The notes: a model not told the origin generated them from the letters alone. A stretch of 12,391 nt of DNA from an uncultured Oscillospiraceae bacterium (GCA_905233595.1 CAJOFI010000002.1:1-12391), one strand, 5' to 3'; shown: positions 5,920 through 12,391, numbered from the stretch's first letter. Program-made: numbers and translations.

Positions 5920-7047
5920 TCAAGTATAGACGCGCGGCACGCGCTTCGATACCGCGCACAAAAGCTCGTAGGGGATGGTCTGCGCCGCGTCGGAGAGCTT
6001 GTAGATGCTGTTTTCCGCGCCGAAAAGCTCGACCTCGCTGCCCACGTTGACCTGGGGCAGGTCGGTGAGATCGACCATGCACATATCCATGCAGATGCTC
6101 CCTCTCTGCGCCGTAAAGCCGCCGGGCACGGCGAAGCTCACCTTGTTCGAGCACAGGCGGGGCAGGCCGTCGGCATAGCCCGCGGCGAGAACGCCCATGC
6201 GCGTGCGCCGCGCGGTCACGAAGCGCCGCCCGTAGCTCACCGAGGTGCCGGGCTCATAGAATTTGATGGTGCTCACGGTGGTGACGAGGCGCATGCAGGG
6301 GCGAAGGCCGAGCCGCCCGCTATTGTCGCCGTAGCCGTAGAGCAGCAGGCCGGGGCGCACCATGTCCAGCGCCATCTCCGGATAGCTCACGACCGCGCCG
6401 GAATTGGCGCAGTGCCGGATGCGAAAGCGAAAGCCGCCTTGGCGCTCCACCGCTTCGATCACGTCCGTAAACAGCTTAAACTGCGCGCGCGTATAGGCCT
6501 CGCAGTCCTCCCCCGGCTCGTCCGAGACGGCGAAATGGGTGTAGATGCCCTCGATATCGAGGCCTGGCAGGGCGACCGTCCTGCAGAGGTTCTCCACGCC
6601 CGTCTCGAAGTATTCCCCCGCGCAGAGGTAGCCGAGGCGGGACATACCGGTGTCGAGCTTGATGTGGATCTTCAGCGTCTTGCCCAGCGCGCCCGCCGCC
6701 TCGGAATACTCCCTCGCCTTGGCAAGGGCGCTCACGGTCTGGGTGATGCCGTTTTCGATCAGCGTCCCGGTGTACTCCGGCGGGGTGTGGCCGAGGATCA
6801 AAATCGGCATGGAGACGCCGTTTTGGCGCAGCTCCAGCGCCTCGTCCAGGCAGGAGACGGCGAGATAATCCGCGCCCGCCTCCTGTAAAAGCCGCGAGAC
6901 CGCGACCGCGCCGTGGCCATAGGCGTCGGCCTTCACCACGCCGAGAAAGCGGCAGCCCTCGGGCAGCGCGGCGCGGATGGCCTCATAGTTGCGGCGGATG
7001 TTGGGCAGGGAGATCTCCGCCCAGGTTCTCTTTTGCAGATCGTTCAT
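5920..7047 (-). CDS. alr: Alanine racemase
   Basis: A 375-residue PLP enzyme that interconverts L- and D-alanine for peptidoglycan synthesis in the cytoplasm. VVKADAYGHG holds the PLP lysine K39. IHIKLDTGMSRLG (127-139), RPGLLLYGYG (231-240) and TSVSYGRRF with catalytic Y272 follow, then AAGYADG (288-294), CMDMCMVD (319-326) and the C-terminal ELLCAVSKRVPRVY. Length is normal for the family. The ATG at 7047 is chosen because GGAG lies about 10 bases upstream and RTWAEISLPNIRRNY is the usual family start; the frame stays open 19 codons further up but that stretch is the end of the lipoprotein gene in another frame. It overlaps the lipoprotein gene by 65 bases, so translational coupling is likely. 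It shares a transcript with the downstream GH13 gene. Confidence 0.96.
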   Translation of the reverse strand: MNDLQKRTWAEISLPNIRRNYEAIRAALPEGCRFLGVVKADAYGHGAVAVSRLLQEAGADYLAVSCLDEALELRQNGVSMPILILGHTPPEYTGTLIENGITQTVSALAKAREYSEAAGALGKTLKIHIKLDTGMSRLGYLCAGEYFETGVENLCRTVALPGLDIEGIYTHFAVSDEPGEDCEAYTRAQFKLFTDVIEAVERQGGFRFRIRHCANSGAVVSYPEMALDMVRPGLLLYGYGDNSGRLGLRPCMRLVTTVSTIKFYEPGTSVSYGRRFVTARRTRMGVLAAGYADGLPRLCSNKVSFAVPGGFTAQRGSICMDMCMVDLTDLPQVNVGSEVELFGAENSIYKLSDAAQTIPYELLCAVSKRVPRVYT

Positions 7048-7594
7048 AGGATGGACTCCAATCGGATAATTCGCAGAATACGCCGACGTTCCCGTCGCTC
7101 GCAAGCTCCGCAGCGAGGGGCTTCATCCCCTCGGTAAACCAGACCGTCACGGCGAGATGGTCGTCCGGCACGAGGCGGTAGACCGCGCAGCCGTCCTCCT
7201 CCCAGTGGGTGTCCGGCAGGGCGGTGGCGAGCGCGGAGACGAGCTTCGGCAGGGCGTTCATCGGCGTGAGGCCGTAGGGATCGAGGGGCGGCGTGTCGAG
7301 CGTAACGCCCTCGTAGCAGAGCGCCGCGCCGTCCTCGCCGAGCGTCGCGGAGACGCCCTCGATGAGCTGCGGCGCGAGCACGGTGACGCGCTGCACCCCG
7401 GCCTCCTTCTCATAGCGCAGGGTGAAGCGCTGGCTCCTCTCCGGGTACTCACAGCGCACCTCGGCGGTGAAGGCGAGGCTCTCCGCGCTCGAGAGCGCGT
7501 CGGCAAAGGCTTCGTAGCGGCTCTGCGCGGCACGGTCCCCGCAGGCGGAGAGCAGCAGGCAGCAAAGCAGCACGGGCAGCAGGGCTTTTTTCAT
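6983..7594 (-). CDS. Predicted lipoprotein, LolA-like, upstream of alr
   Basis: A 203-residue protein with a type II signal peptide: MKK, a hydrophobic stretch (4-17) and lipobox LSAC with lipidated C18. The mature part is rich in beta strands (FTAEVRCEY, RFTLRYEKE, QRVTVLAPQ, GAALCYEGVTL, LAVTVWFTEG, KPLAAELASDG). This pattern suggests the LolA/LppX-like fold of Gram-positive outer-membrane-lipoprotein-sorting homologues. The start has GGAGG at ideal spacing. In Bacillus subtilis the LolA-like lipoprotein gene ydcC sits directly upstream of alrA, and the gene order here is the same, which supports but does not prove homology. The last 21 codons overlap alr in another frame; they are hydrophilic (SYERSAKENLGGDLPAQHPPQL) and may be a late extension after loss of a stop. 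It is the first gene of the minus-strand operon. Function is unknown. Confidence 0.78.
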   Translation of the reverse strand: MKKALLPVLLCCLLLSACGDRAAQSRYEAFADALSSAESLAFTAEVRCEYPERSQRFTLRYEKEAGVQRVTVLAPQLIEGVSATLGEDGAALCYEGVTLDTPPLDPYGLTPMNALPKLVSALATALPDTHWEEDGCAVYRLVPDDHLAVTVWFTEGMKPLAAELASDGNVGVFCELSDWSPSYERSAKENLGGDLPAQHPPQL

Positions 7595-7612
7595 ATCGTT
7601 CCTCCGATTTTA

Positions 7613-7731
7613 TAGTGAATAACGAACAATGAATCGTGAATAATGAAGGTGTCGCTTCGCGACGGATTATTATTCGTCCCCGAAGGGGACACCGCAACTC
7701 TTCACTTTTCATTTTCACTCTTCACTGAATC
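7613..7731. repeat. Palindromic intergenic repeat inside the lipoprotein-alr leader
   Basis: An imperfect long palindrome. The left arm is rich in GTGAATAATGAA-type strings and the right arm has the complementary TTCACTTTTCATTTTCACT pattern. Inside are GGTGTC/GACACC (7648-7653 with 7688-7693) and two hairpins, GTCGC-TTC-GCGAC (7651-7663) and GTCCCC-GAA-GGGGAC (7676-7690). It lies between the minus-strand promoter and the lipoprotein start, so it would be transcribed in the 5' leader. Confidence 0.6.
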
Positions 7732-7748
7732 CTATGCCCGCAGGGTCT

Positions 7749-7777
7749 ATTATAATGACTATTTCCCGGTTCGTCAA
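7749..7777 (-). promoter_or_regulatory. Promoter of the lipoprotein-alr-amylosucrase operon
   Basis: On the minus strand TTGACG (7777 to 7772) is followed after 17 bases by a perfect TATAAT (7754 to 7749). Transcription should begin near 7742, leaving a leader of about 150 bases that contains the palindromic repeat. Confidence 0.82.
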
Positions 7778-7785
7778 TTTTTCTC

Positions 7786-7814
7786 TTGCACATTCTTATA
7801 AAATATGATAAGCT
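7786..7814 (+). promoter_or_regulatory. Candidate promoter of the T-box/pheST transcript
   Basis: TTGCAC (7786-7791) is separated by 17 bases from TAAGCT (7809-7814). The -10 box is poor, but TGA just before it makes an extended -10. Its position fits a transcript starting near 7821, just before the T-box stem I. It stands 8 bases from the -35 box of the divergent alr-operon promoter. Confidence 0.5.
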
Positions 7815-7820
7815 GTCTTT

Positions 7821-8041
7821 TGCTGTGAACGGGAAAATAGTGTCCAACCCGAACCGTCAGAGAGTGGGGGTCGTCGGCTGCAAGCCCCCTGGTTTGGCCG
7901 CGCTTGGTTCGCCCGGGAGCTCCGGCCAATCCCCGGCGCGTCAGATGCGTTAAAGTCTGTCAAGTTGCGGCGCATGCCGAATATGGGTGGTACCGCGGAA
8001 GCCATGCTTTCGTCCCATTGGTGGGGCGAAGGCGTTTTTTT
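7821..8041 (+). ncRNA. T-box riboswitch leader, predicted tRNA-Phe sensor
   Basis: The leader contains the T-box core TGGGTGGTACCGCGG at 7984-7998. The TGGT bulge (7988-7991) would pair with the ACCA end of uncharged tRNA, matching the A discriminator of tRNA-Phe. Stem I includes AGAGAGTGGGGG (7859-7870) facing GCCCCC, and the triplet TTC at 7908-7910 on its 3' side, followed by GCCCGGGAG, is the likely Phe specifier codon. ATGGG of the T-box can pair with CCCAT (8014-8018) to form the antiterminator, which competes with the terminator. Uncharged tRNA-Phe would stabilise the antiterminator and let RNA polymerase read into pheS and pheT. The 5' edge is estimated from the promoter; the detailed stem I fold was not computed. 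Confidence 0.9.
8006..8041 (+). terminator. Regulated Rho-independent terminator of the T-box leader
   Basis: Eleven base pairs form between 8006-8016 and 8023-8033 (TTCGTCCC with GGGGCGAA as the core) around an ATTGGT loop, followed by G and seven T. The 5' arm shares CCCAT with the antiterminator, as expected for a T-box switch. Confidence 0.88.
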
Positions 8042-8058
8042 ATTGTAAGGAGATCAGA

Positions 8059-9084
8059 ATGAGAGAAATGATGCAGAAGCTTCGGGATGCCTCGATCCGG
8101 GCCATCCTCGAGAGCGAGAACGCGGAGAGCCTGGAGGCGCTGCGCGTAAAGTATCTCGGCAAGAAGGGCGAGCTGACCGGCATCCTCCGGCAGATGGGCA
8201 AGCTCTCCGCCGAGGAGCGCCCCGCCATGGGGCAGCTTGCAAACCAGCTGCGCGCCGACATTGAAGCCGCCATTGACGCCCGCCGCAGTGAGCTGCAGAG
8301 CGCGATGCTGGAAAAGAAGCTGGAGCTCGAGGCCATCGACGTGACGCTTCCCGCCGAGGACGTGCGCGTCGGACACAAGCACCCGATGTACAACGTCCTT
8401 GACCAGATCAAGGACATCTTCGTCGGCATGGGCTTTGAGATCGTGGACGGCCCCGAGGTCGAGCTTGCCGACTACAACTTCACCAAGCTCAACATTGAGG
8501 ACACGCACCCCTCCCGCGAGTGGACGGACACCTTCTACTTCAAGGACGACAGCAGCGTCCTCCTGCGCACGCAGACCTCGCCCATGCAGGTGCACGCGAT
8601 GGAGACCAAGCCCCTGCCCATCCGCATGATCGCCCCCGGCCGCGTCTACCGCAAGGACGAGGTGGACGCCACCCACTCCCCGATGTTCCACCAGATCGAG
8701 GGCATGGTCATCGACAAGGGCGTCACGATGGCCGACCTCAAGGCCACGCTCAACCTCGTGGTCGAGAAGATCTACGGCGAGGGCACGGTCACGCGCTTCC
8801 GCCCGCACCACTTCCCCTTCACCGAGCCGAGCTGCGAGATGGACATTCAGTGCCACAAGTGCGGCGGCAAGGGCTGCCCCACCTGCAAGGGGCAGGGCTG
8901 GATCGAGGTGCTGGGCGCCGGTATGGTGCACCCGAAGGTGCTCGCCGGCTGCGGCATCGACCCGGAGGTCTACTCCGGCTGGGCCTTCGGCATGGGGCTT
9001 GAGCGCCTCGCCATGGGCGAATACAAGATCACCGACCTGCGTCTGATCTTCGAGAACGACGTGCGGTTCCTCGAGCAGTTCTGA
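8059..9084 (+). CDS. pheS: Phenylalanine-tRNA ligase alpha subunit
   Basis: A 341-residue subunit of the heterotetrameric enzyme that charges tRNA-Phe; it carries the catalytic site. The N-terminal coiled-coil arm for tRNA binding (about 1-90) includes LRVKYLGKKGELTGIL. The class II core begins near HPMYNVLDQI. Motif 2 lies around IRMIAPGRVYRKDEVDATHSPMFHQIEG, and motif 3 is GWAFGMGLERLAMG near the end. A CxxC-type knuckle (CHKCGGKGCPTCKG) is present, as in many Firmicute PheS proteins. Length is typical. The ATG at 8059 is set by AAGGAG at 8047-8052; the frame is open upstream only through the T-box. Expression is controlled by the T-box leader. pheT follows after 58 bases. Confidence 0.97.
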   Translation: MREMMQKLRDASIRAILESENAESLEALRVKYLGKKGELTGILRQMGKLSAEERPAMGQLANQLRADIEAAIDARRSELQSAMLEKKLELEAIDVTLPAEDVRVGHKHPMYNVLDQIKDIFVGMGFEIVDGPEVELADYNFTKLNIEDTHPSREWTDTFYFKDDSSVLLRTQTSPMQVHAMETKPLPIRMIAPGRVYRKDEVDATHSPMFHQIEGMVIDKGVTMADLKATLNLVVEKIYGEGTVTRFRPHHFPFTEPSCEMDIQCHKCGGKGCPTCKGQGWIEVLGAGMVHPKVLAGCGIDPEVYSGWAFGMGLERLAMGEYKITDLRLIFENDVRFLEQF

Positions 9085-9086
9085 TC

Positions 9087-9119
9087 GCCCCTTCGGGGCA
9101 CTTCCCCCAGTGGGGGAAG
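9087..9119. repeat. Two tandem hairpins in the pheS-pheT spacer
   Basis: GCCCC-TTC-GGGGC (9087-9099) is followed after one base by CTTCCCCC-AGT-GGGGGAAG (9101-9119, an 8-bp stem). Neither has a U-run. They fill most of the 58-bp spacer and stop just before the pheT ribosome site. They look like a REP-type intergenic repeat rather than a terminator. Confidence 0.7.
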
Positions 9120-9122
9120 CTA

Positions 9123-9130
9123 TAAGGAGG
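9123..9130 (+). promoter_or_regulatory. Ribosome binding site of pheT
   Basis: TAAGGAGG is a near-perfect anti-16S match, but it lies 12 bases from ATG 9143, longer than usual. No nearer in-frame start exists, and MKLSRKWLSEFVD is the usual PheT N-terminus, so the start is kept. Confidence 0.75.
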
Positions 9131-9142
9131 ATAGATTGTAAT

Positions 9143-11827
9143 ATGAAACTTTCCAGAAAATGGCTCAGCGAGTTCGTGGACCTGCCCCTCGACGAGGTGG
9201 GCGACCGCGATTTTGACGAGGCGATGACCATCTCCGGCTCCAAGGTGGAGGTCACGGAGAATCTCGCCGAGAGCATCCACAACGTCAAGGTGGGGCGCGT
9301 GCTCGCGATGGAGAAGCACCCCAACTCCGACCATATGTACGTCTGCACGCTCGACGTCGGCGCCGAGGAGCCCGTGCAGATCGTGACGGGTGCCTGGAAC
9401 GTGCACGAGGGCGATCTCGTCCCGGCGGCGCTGCACAAAGCCCTGCTGCCCACCGGCGTGAAGATCGAGAAGGGCAAGCTCCGGGGCGTCGCATCCTACG
9501 GGATGCTCTGCTCCCTCAAGGAGCTGAACCTCACCGAGCACGACTACGCCTACGCGGTCATTGAGGCCGCGGCGATTTTGGGCGATTACCACCCCATCGA
9601 CCCCGAGAAGCCCTCGATCTCCCCGGACATCCAGCCCGGCGACAGGATCTTCGGCAAGGTCATTGCGGCGAAGGTCGAAAAGGCCGAAAACGCGGGCGTG
9701 AACCTCTGGCGCCTCACGCTGCACGACGGGAAGGAGACCGTCACGCCCTGCCAGAACGTGCACGCGGGCGATCTCGTCGCCTACGACACGGCGAAGGACA
9801 AGGTCTGCACCCTCGAGGATCTGCGCGCCGAGCAGCGGGAGTTCCCCCACTGCATCCGCGACGGCATCTTCATCCTGCACGAACGCTGCAAGCCCGGGGA
9901 CGATCTGGGCGCGCTGCTGGGGCTCGACGACCATGTGGTGGAGTTTGAGATCACGCCGAACCGCCCCGACTGCCTGTGCATGATCGGCCTTGCGCGCGAG
10001 GCCGCCGTCACCTTCAACAAGCCCCTCAAGCTGCACGCCCCCGTGGTCGAGGCCAGGGCAGGCGGCGACATCCGCGACATGGCGAAGATCGTCATTGAAG
10101 AGCCCGCGCTCTGCCCGCGCTACATCGGCCGCATGGTGAAGAACGTCAGGATCGGCCCCTCCCCCGCCTGGATGCGTGAGCGCATCCGCAACGCGGGCAT
10201 GCGCCCGATCAACAACCTCGTGGACATCACCAACTACGTCATGCTCGAGTACGGCCAGCCCATGCACGCCTTTGACTTCAGCTGCGTGAAGGACGGGGAG
10301 ATCCACGTCCGCCTCGCCCGCGAGGGCGAGAGCATCCAGACCCTCGACGGCGCCGAGCGCCAGCTCACGCCGAATATGCTCTGCATCTGTGACACGGACA
10401 AGCCCGTCGCCGTCGCGGGCGTGATGGGCGGCGCGAACAGCGAGATCGTGGGCGACACGGCGATGGTGCTCTTTGAGTCGGCCAACTTCAACGGCCCCTC
10501 CGTGCGCCGCACCGCCACCGCCCTCGGCATGCGCACCGACGCCTCCTCCCGCTACGAGAAGGGGCTTGACCCCGAGAACACCTATCTCGCCGTGCAGCGC
10601 GCCTGCGAGCTCGTGGAAATGCTGGGCTGCGGCGAGGTCGTGGAGGGCGTCATCGACGTCTACCCCGGCAAGCGCGAACCGAAGACCGTGAAGCTCGAGC
10701 CGGAGAAGATCAACGCCCTGCTCGGTACCGACATCAGCGAAGCGGACATGCGCGATACCCTCCTGCGCCTCGGTTTCACGCTGGACGGCGACACGATCAT
10801 CGTCCCCTCCTGGAGAGGCGACGTGGAGCACTACTCCGACGTTGCCGAGGAGGTCGCGCGCATCTACGGCTATAACCGCATCCCCACCCGCTTCACGGGC
10901 AGCGGCACGACGATGGGCGGCTTCAGCCCCGTGCAGCAGTGCGAGCGCCGTCTGGGCGAGCTTTGCCGCGGCTTCGGTCTCGACGAGATCATCACCTATT
11001 CCTTCATCAGCCCCAGCTACTACGACAAGATCCGCTGGCCGAAGGACGATCCCAGACGCGACAGCCTGCGCATCTTAAACCCCCTCGGCGAGGATACCTC
11101 CATCATGCGCACGACGATCCTGCCCTCCATGCTGGAGATCGTGAGCCGCAACGTGCACTACCGCAACAAGCAGGCTGCCCTGTATGAGATCGGGCGCATC
11201 TATCAAAAGCGCGAGGACGGCCTCGCCGACGAGCCGAAGATCCTCTCCATCGGCGCTTACGGCGAGAAGATGAGCTTCTTCGTGCTCAAGGGCTGGGTCG
11301 AGGCGATCCTCAGGGCGCTGGGCATCCCCGCTGCGCACTTCGAGCAGGAGCGTCACAACCCCTCCTACCACCCCGGGCGCTGCGCCGTGCTGAGCGTTGG
11401 CGGCACCGAGCTTGGCGTGATGGGTCAGATCCACCCCGAGGTCGCGAAAAACTACGGCGTGGACGCGGAGGTCTACTGCGCGGAGCTGCGCTTCGACGCG
11501 CTCTTTGCGCTCCAGGGCGCGACGCCGGTCTACCAGCCCCTGCCCCGCTTCCCCTCCGTCAGCCGCGACATCGCCGTGGTCTGCGACAGGGATGTCCCCG
11601 TGGGGCGCATGATCGAGGCCATCCTCGCAAGCGGCGGGAAGTACCTCAAGGAGTGCAGCCTCTTCGACGTTTACACCGGGCACCACATCGCCGAGGGCAA
11701 GAAGTCCGTCGCCTTCTCGCTGACCATGCGCGCCGACGATCAGACCCTCACCGACGAGCACGCAGAGGAGACCGTGAAGAAAGTCCTCGCCGCCCTGCAG
11801 GAGCGCTTTTCCGCCGTCATGCGCTGA
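9143..11827 (+). CDS. pheT: Phenylalanine-tRNA ligase beta subunit, enlarged
   Basis: An 894-residue subunit that partners PheS and carries editing and tRNA-binding domains; about 800 residues is usual. MKLSRKWLSEFVDL opens the protein. The EMAP-type OB fold (about 46-128) has GRVLAMEKHPNSDHMYVCTLDVG and KLRGVASYGMLCS. An extra block of about 90-100 residues follows. Part of it (about 166-225) resembles the same OB fold: GKVIAAKVEKAEN and VTPCQNVHAGDLVAYD against VTGAWNVHEGDLVPAA. The normal sequence resumes at LGLDDHVVEFEITPNRPDCL. Next come the B3/B4 editing domain (about 300-490, with MRPINNLVDITNYVMLEYGQPMHAFD), B5 (about 515-585), the catalytic-like core (about 600-790, ending GVMGQIHPEV) and the FDX-ACB anticodon-binding domain (about 798-893, PRFPSVSRDIAVVC). 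Identity is certain; the nature of the insert is an inference. Confidence 0.96.
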   Translation: MKLSRKWLSEFVDLPLDEVGDRDFDEAMTISGSKVEVTENLAESIHNVKVGRVLAMEKHPNSDHMYVCTLDVGAEEPVQIVTGAWNVHEGDLVPAALHKALLPTGVKIEKGKLRGVASYGMLCSLKELNLTEHDYAYAVIEAAAILGDYHPIDPEKPSISPDIQPGDRIFGKVIAAKVEKAENAGVNLWRLTLHDGKETVTPCQNVHAGDLVAYDTAKDKVCTLEDLRAEQREFPHCIRDGIFILHERCKPGDDLGALLGLDDHVVEFEITPNRPDCLCMIGLAREAAVTFNKPLKLHAPVVEARAGGDIRDMAKIVIEEPALCPRYIGRMVKNVRIGPSPAWMRERIRNAGMRPINNLVDITNYVMLEYGQPMHAFDFSCVKDGEIHVRLAREGESIQTLDGAERQLTPNMLCICDTDKPVAVAGVMGGANSEIVGDTAMVLFESANFNGPSVRRTATALGMRTDASSRYEKGLDPENTYLAVQRACELVEMLGCGEVVEGVIDVYPGKREPKTVKLEPEKINALLGTDISEADMRDTLLRLGFTLDGDTIIVPSWRGDVEHYSDVAEEVARIYGYNRIPTRFTGSGTTMGGFSPVQQCERRLGELCRGFGLDEIITYSFISPSYYDKIRWPKDDPRRDSLRILNPLGEDTSIMRTTILPSMLEIVSRNVHYRNKQAALYEIGRIYQKREDGLADEPKILSIGAYGEKMSFFVLKGWVEAILRALGIPAAHFEQERHNPSYHPGRCAVLSVGGTELGVMGQIHPEVAKNYGVDAEVYCAELRFDALFALQGATPVYQPLPRFPSVSRDIAVVCDRDVPVGRMIEAILASGGKYLKECSLFDVYTGHHIAEGKKSVAFSLTMRADDQTLTDEHAEETVKKVLAALQERFSAVMR

Positions 11828-11898
11828 GTTTGCGGGCTTCATCCACCATTTTTATCAATTTTTTCATGGAATTTTCGTCTTTTTCCCCCATTTAGCAC

Positions 11899-11926
11899 TT
11901 TACTTGTGCTGTTTATCTGCTATAAT
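11899..11926 (+). promoter_or_regulatory. Promoter of ireB
   Basis: A perfect TATAAT (11921-11926) is preceded by TGC, giving an extended -10. A weak -35, TTTACT (11899-11904), stands 16 bases away. No terminator is evident after pheT in 11828-11898, so some read-through from pheT is possible. Confidence 0.7.
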
Positions 11927-11944
11927 AGAAGCATCTTTGAAGTG

Positions 11945-11952
11945 AAGGAGGG
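11945..11952 (+). promoter_or_regulatory. Ribosome binding site deciding the TTG start of ireB
   Basis: AAGGAGGG lies 8 bases before TTG 11961. The next in-frame ATG (about 17 codons in) would remove the conserved N-terminus, so the TTG start is preferred. Confidence 0.7.
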
Positions 11953-11960
11953 AAGGGCCG

Positions 11961-12203
11961 TTGGAGGACGCAACCAGAAAATTTACCGCGCTGGACAGCA
12001 AGGCCGAGATGAAGGAGATCCTTTCGTCTGTCTATAACTCCCTCATGGTGAAGGGCTACAACCCCATCAACCAGATCGTGGGCTATATTCTGTCGGAGGA
12101 TCCCACCTATATCACCAACTACAACAACGCCCGCACGCTCATCACCCGCATCGACCGGGACGAGCTTTTGCAGGAGCTGCTGAGAACCTACCTTGCGAAA
12201 TAA
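11961..12203 (+). CDS. ireB: IreB family regulatory phosphoprotein (UPF0297)
   Basis: An 80-residue protein matching the UPF0297/YrzL family over its whole length. It reads TRKF at the start, EILSSVYNSLMVKGYNPINQIVGYILSEDPTYITNYNNARTLI in the middle, and DRDELLQELLRTYL at the end. In Enterococcus faecalis IreB is a target of the membrane Ser/Thr kinase IreK and phosphatase IreP and acts negatively on cephalosporin resistance. In other Firmicutes it is commonly next to ruvX/yqgF. Starts at TTG, with a strong ribosome site and its own promoter. The conserved N-terminal Thr region typically phosphorylated in the family is represented by T5. The downstream neighbour is a repeat element, so the usual ruvX gene, if present, lies beyond the window. 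No kinase gene is in view. Confidence 0.94.
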   Translation: MEDATRKFTALDSKAEMKEILSSVYNSLMVKGYNPINQIVGYILSEDPTYITNYNNARTLITRIDRDELLQELLRTYLAK

Positions 12204-12208
12204 CAGCA

Positions 12209-12368
12209 GGGCAGCTCTAAAAACTCGGGTCCGGCGCAGCGCCGAGAGATTTTGCCTCAGATTGAAGGGCAAAAAACGCAGGAATACTTTGTGTATTTCA
12301 AGTTTTTTGCACAAAAAGCTTGGGCAAAAGATCCGGCGCAGCGCCGTACAGGAGTTTTAGAGATGCCC
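12209..12368. mobile_element. 160-bp MITE-like element with terminal inverted repeats
   Basis: The left end GGGCAGCTCTAAAAACTC (12209-12226) and right end GAGTTTTAGAGATGCCC (12352-12368) are inverted repeats with one mismatch and a one-base gap. The inside carries GGCGCAGCGCC twice (near 12233 and 12333) and the 31-base string shared with 3076-3106. No coding frame is apparent, so any transposition would need an enzyme supplied elsewhere. It begins 5 bases after the ireB stop. Target-site duplication was not evident. The last 23 bases of the window beyond it show nothing recognisable. Confidence 0.6.
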
Positions 12369-12391
12369 AACAGGGGCTTTGAAAACCTCGT

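Noticed and set aside
4155..6050. Plus-strand open frame of 631 codons across the amylosucrase-like gene
   Set aside because: It is the antisense shadow of a well-conserved GH13 enzyme, with low-complexity Ala/Val/Arg/His composition and no domain.
7048..7104. Upstream start for alr adding 19 residues
   Set aside because: The extension is encoded within the lipoprotein gene and lacks the family N-terminus; the ATG at 7047 has its own ribosome site.
7751..7756. TATAAT on the plus strand upstream of the T-box
   Set aside because: The -35 position 17 bases upstream reads AATCCT, and the overlapping minus-strand TATAAT has a proper TTGACG at 17 bases, so the minus-strand promoter explains the site.
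9029..10831. Minus-strand open frame of 600 codons across pheT
   Set aside because: It is antisense to unmistakable PheT sequence, with composition typical of GC-rich antisense frames.

Overview
The window is about 12.4 kb of GC-rich bacterial chromosome from what looks like a Clostridia-class Firmicute, probably an uncultured gut member of the Oscillospiraceae. This is inferred from a complete T-box leader in front of pheST, an IreB (UPF0297) gene, strong AGGAGG-type ribosome sites with TTG and GTG starts, GC-rich genes separated by AT-richer spacers, and short palindromic or MITE-like repeats in several spacers. No tRNA, rRNA, CRISPR, transposase or prophage gene was seen. The content is mostly housekeeping plus small accessory modules.

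Left block (1-2867, + strand): the C-terminal end of a CobW/COG0523-type GTP-binding protein, then a second, divergent CobW-like GTPase whose C-terminus resembles the DUF1980/TIGR03943 (YcgQ) domain. A HAD-family phosphatase and a GtrB/DPM1-like membrane-anchored family 2 glycosyltransferase follow. Spacing is tight and no internal promoter or terminator is evident, so the block is probably one transcript. A 456-bp spacer (2868-3323) holds repeat-element sequence and then a near-consensus promoter.

Middle block: a small membrane protein with an N-terminal zinc ribbon, one transmembrane helix, a Pro/Thr linker and an Ig-like extracellular domain (3324-3980). It ends at a strong bidirectional terminator shared with a convergent minus-strand operon. 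That operon reads lipoprotein (7594) to alr (alanine racemase) to a GH13 amylosucrase-like enzyme (ends 4071). The lipoprotein-alr order resembles ydcC-alrA of Bacillus subtilis, and here the two genes overlap by 65 bp. The operon has a consensus promoter (7749-7777) lying back to back with the pheST promoter.

Right block (+ strand): a T-box riboswitch with candidate Phe specifier TTC, UGGU acceptor-binding bulge and Rho-independent terminator, then pheS and pheT. PheT is 894 residues, about 90 longer than usual, and the extra segment resembles a second copy of its own tRNA-binding OB fold. After a separate promoter comes ireB with a TTG start, followed by a 160-bp element with terminal inverted repeats. 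The right half of that element recurs near 3160.

No clearly new multi-gene system was found. The most unusual items are the expanded PheT, the GTPase-DUF1980 fusion without the usual metal motif, the overlapping lipoprotein/alr pair, and the MITE-like repeats.
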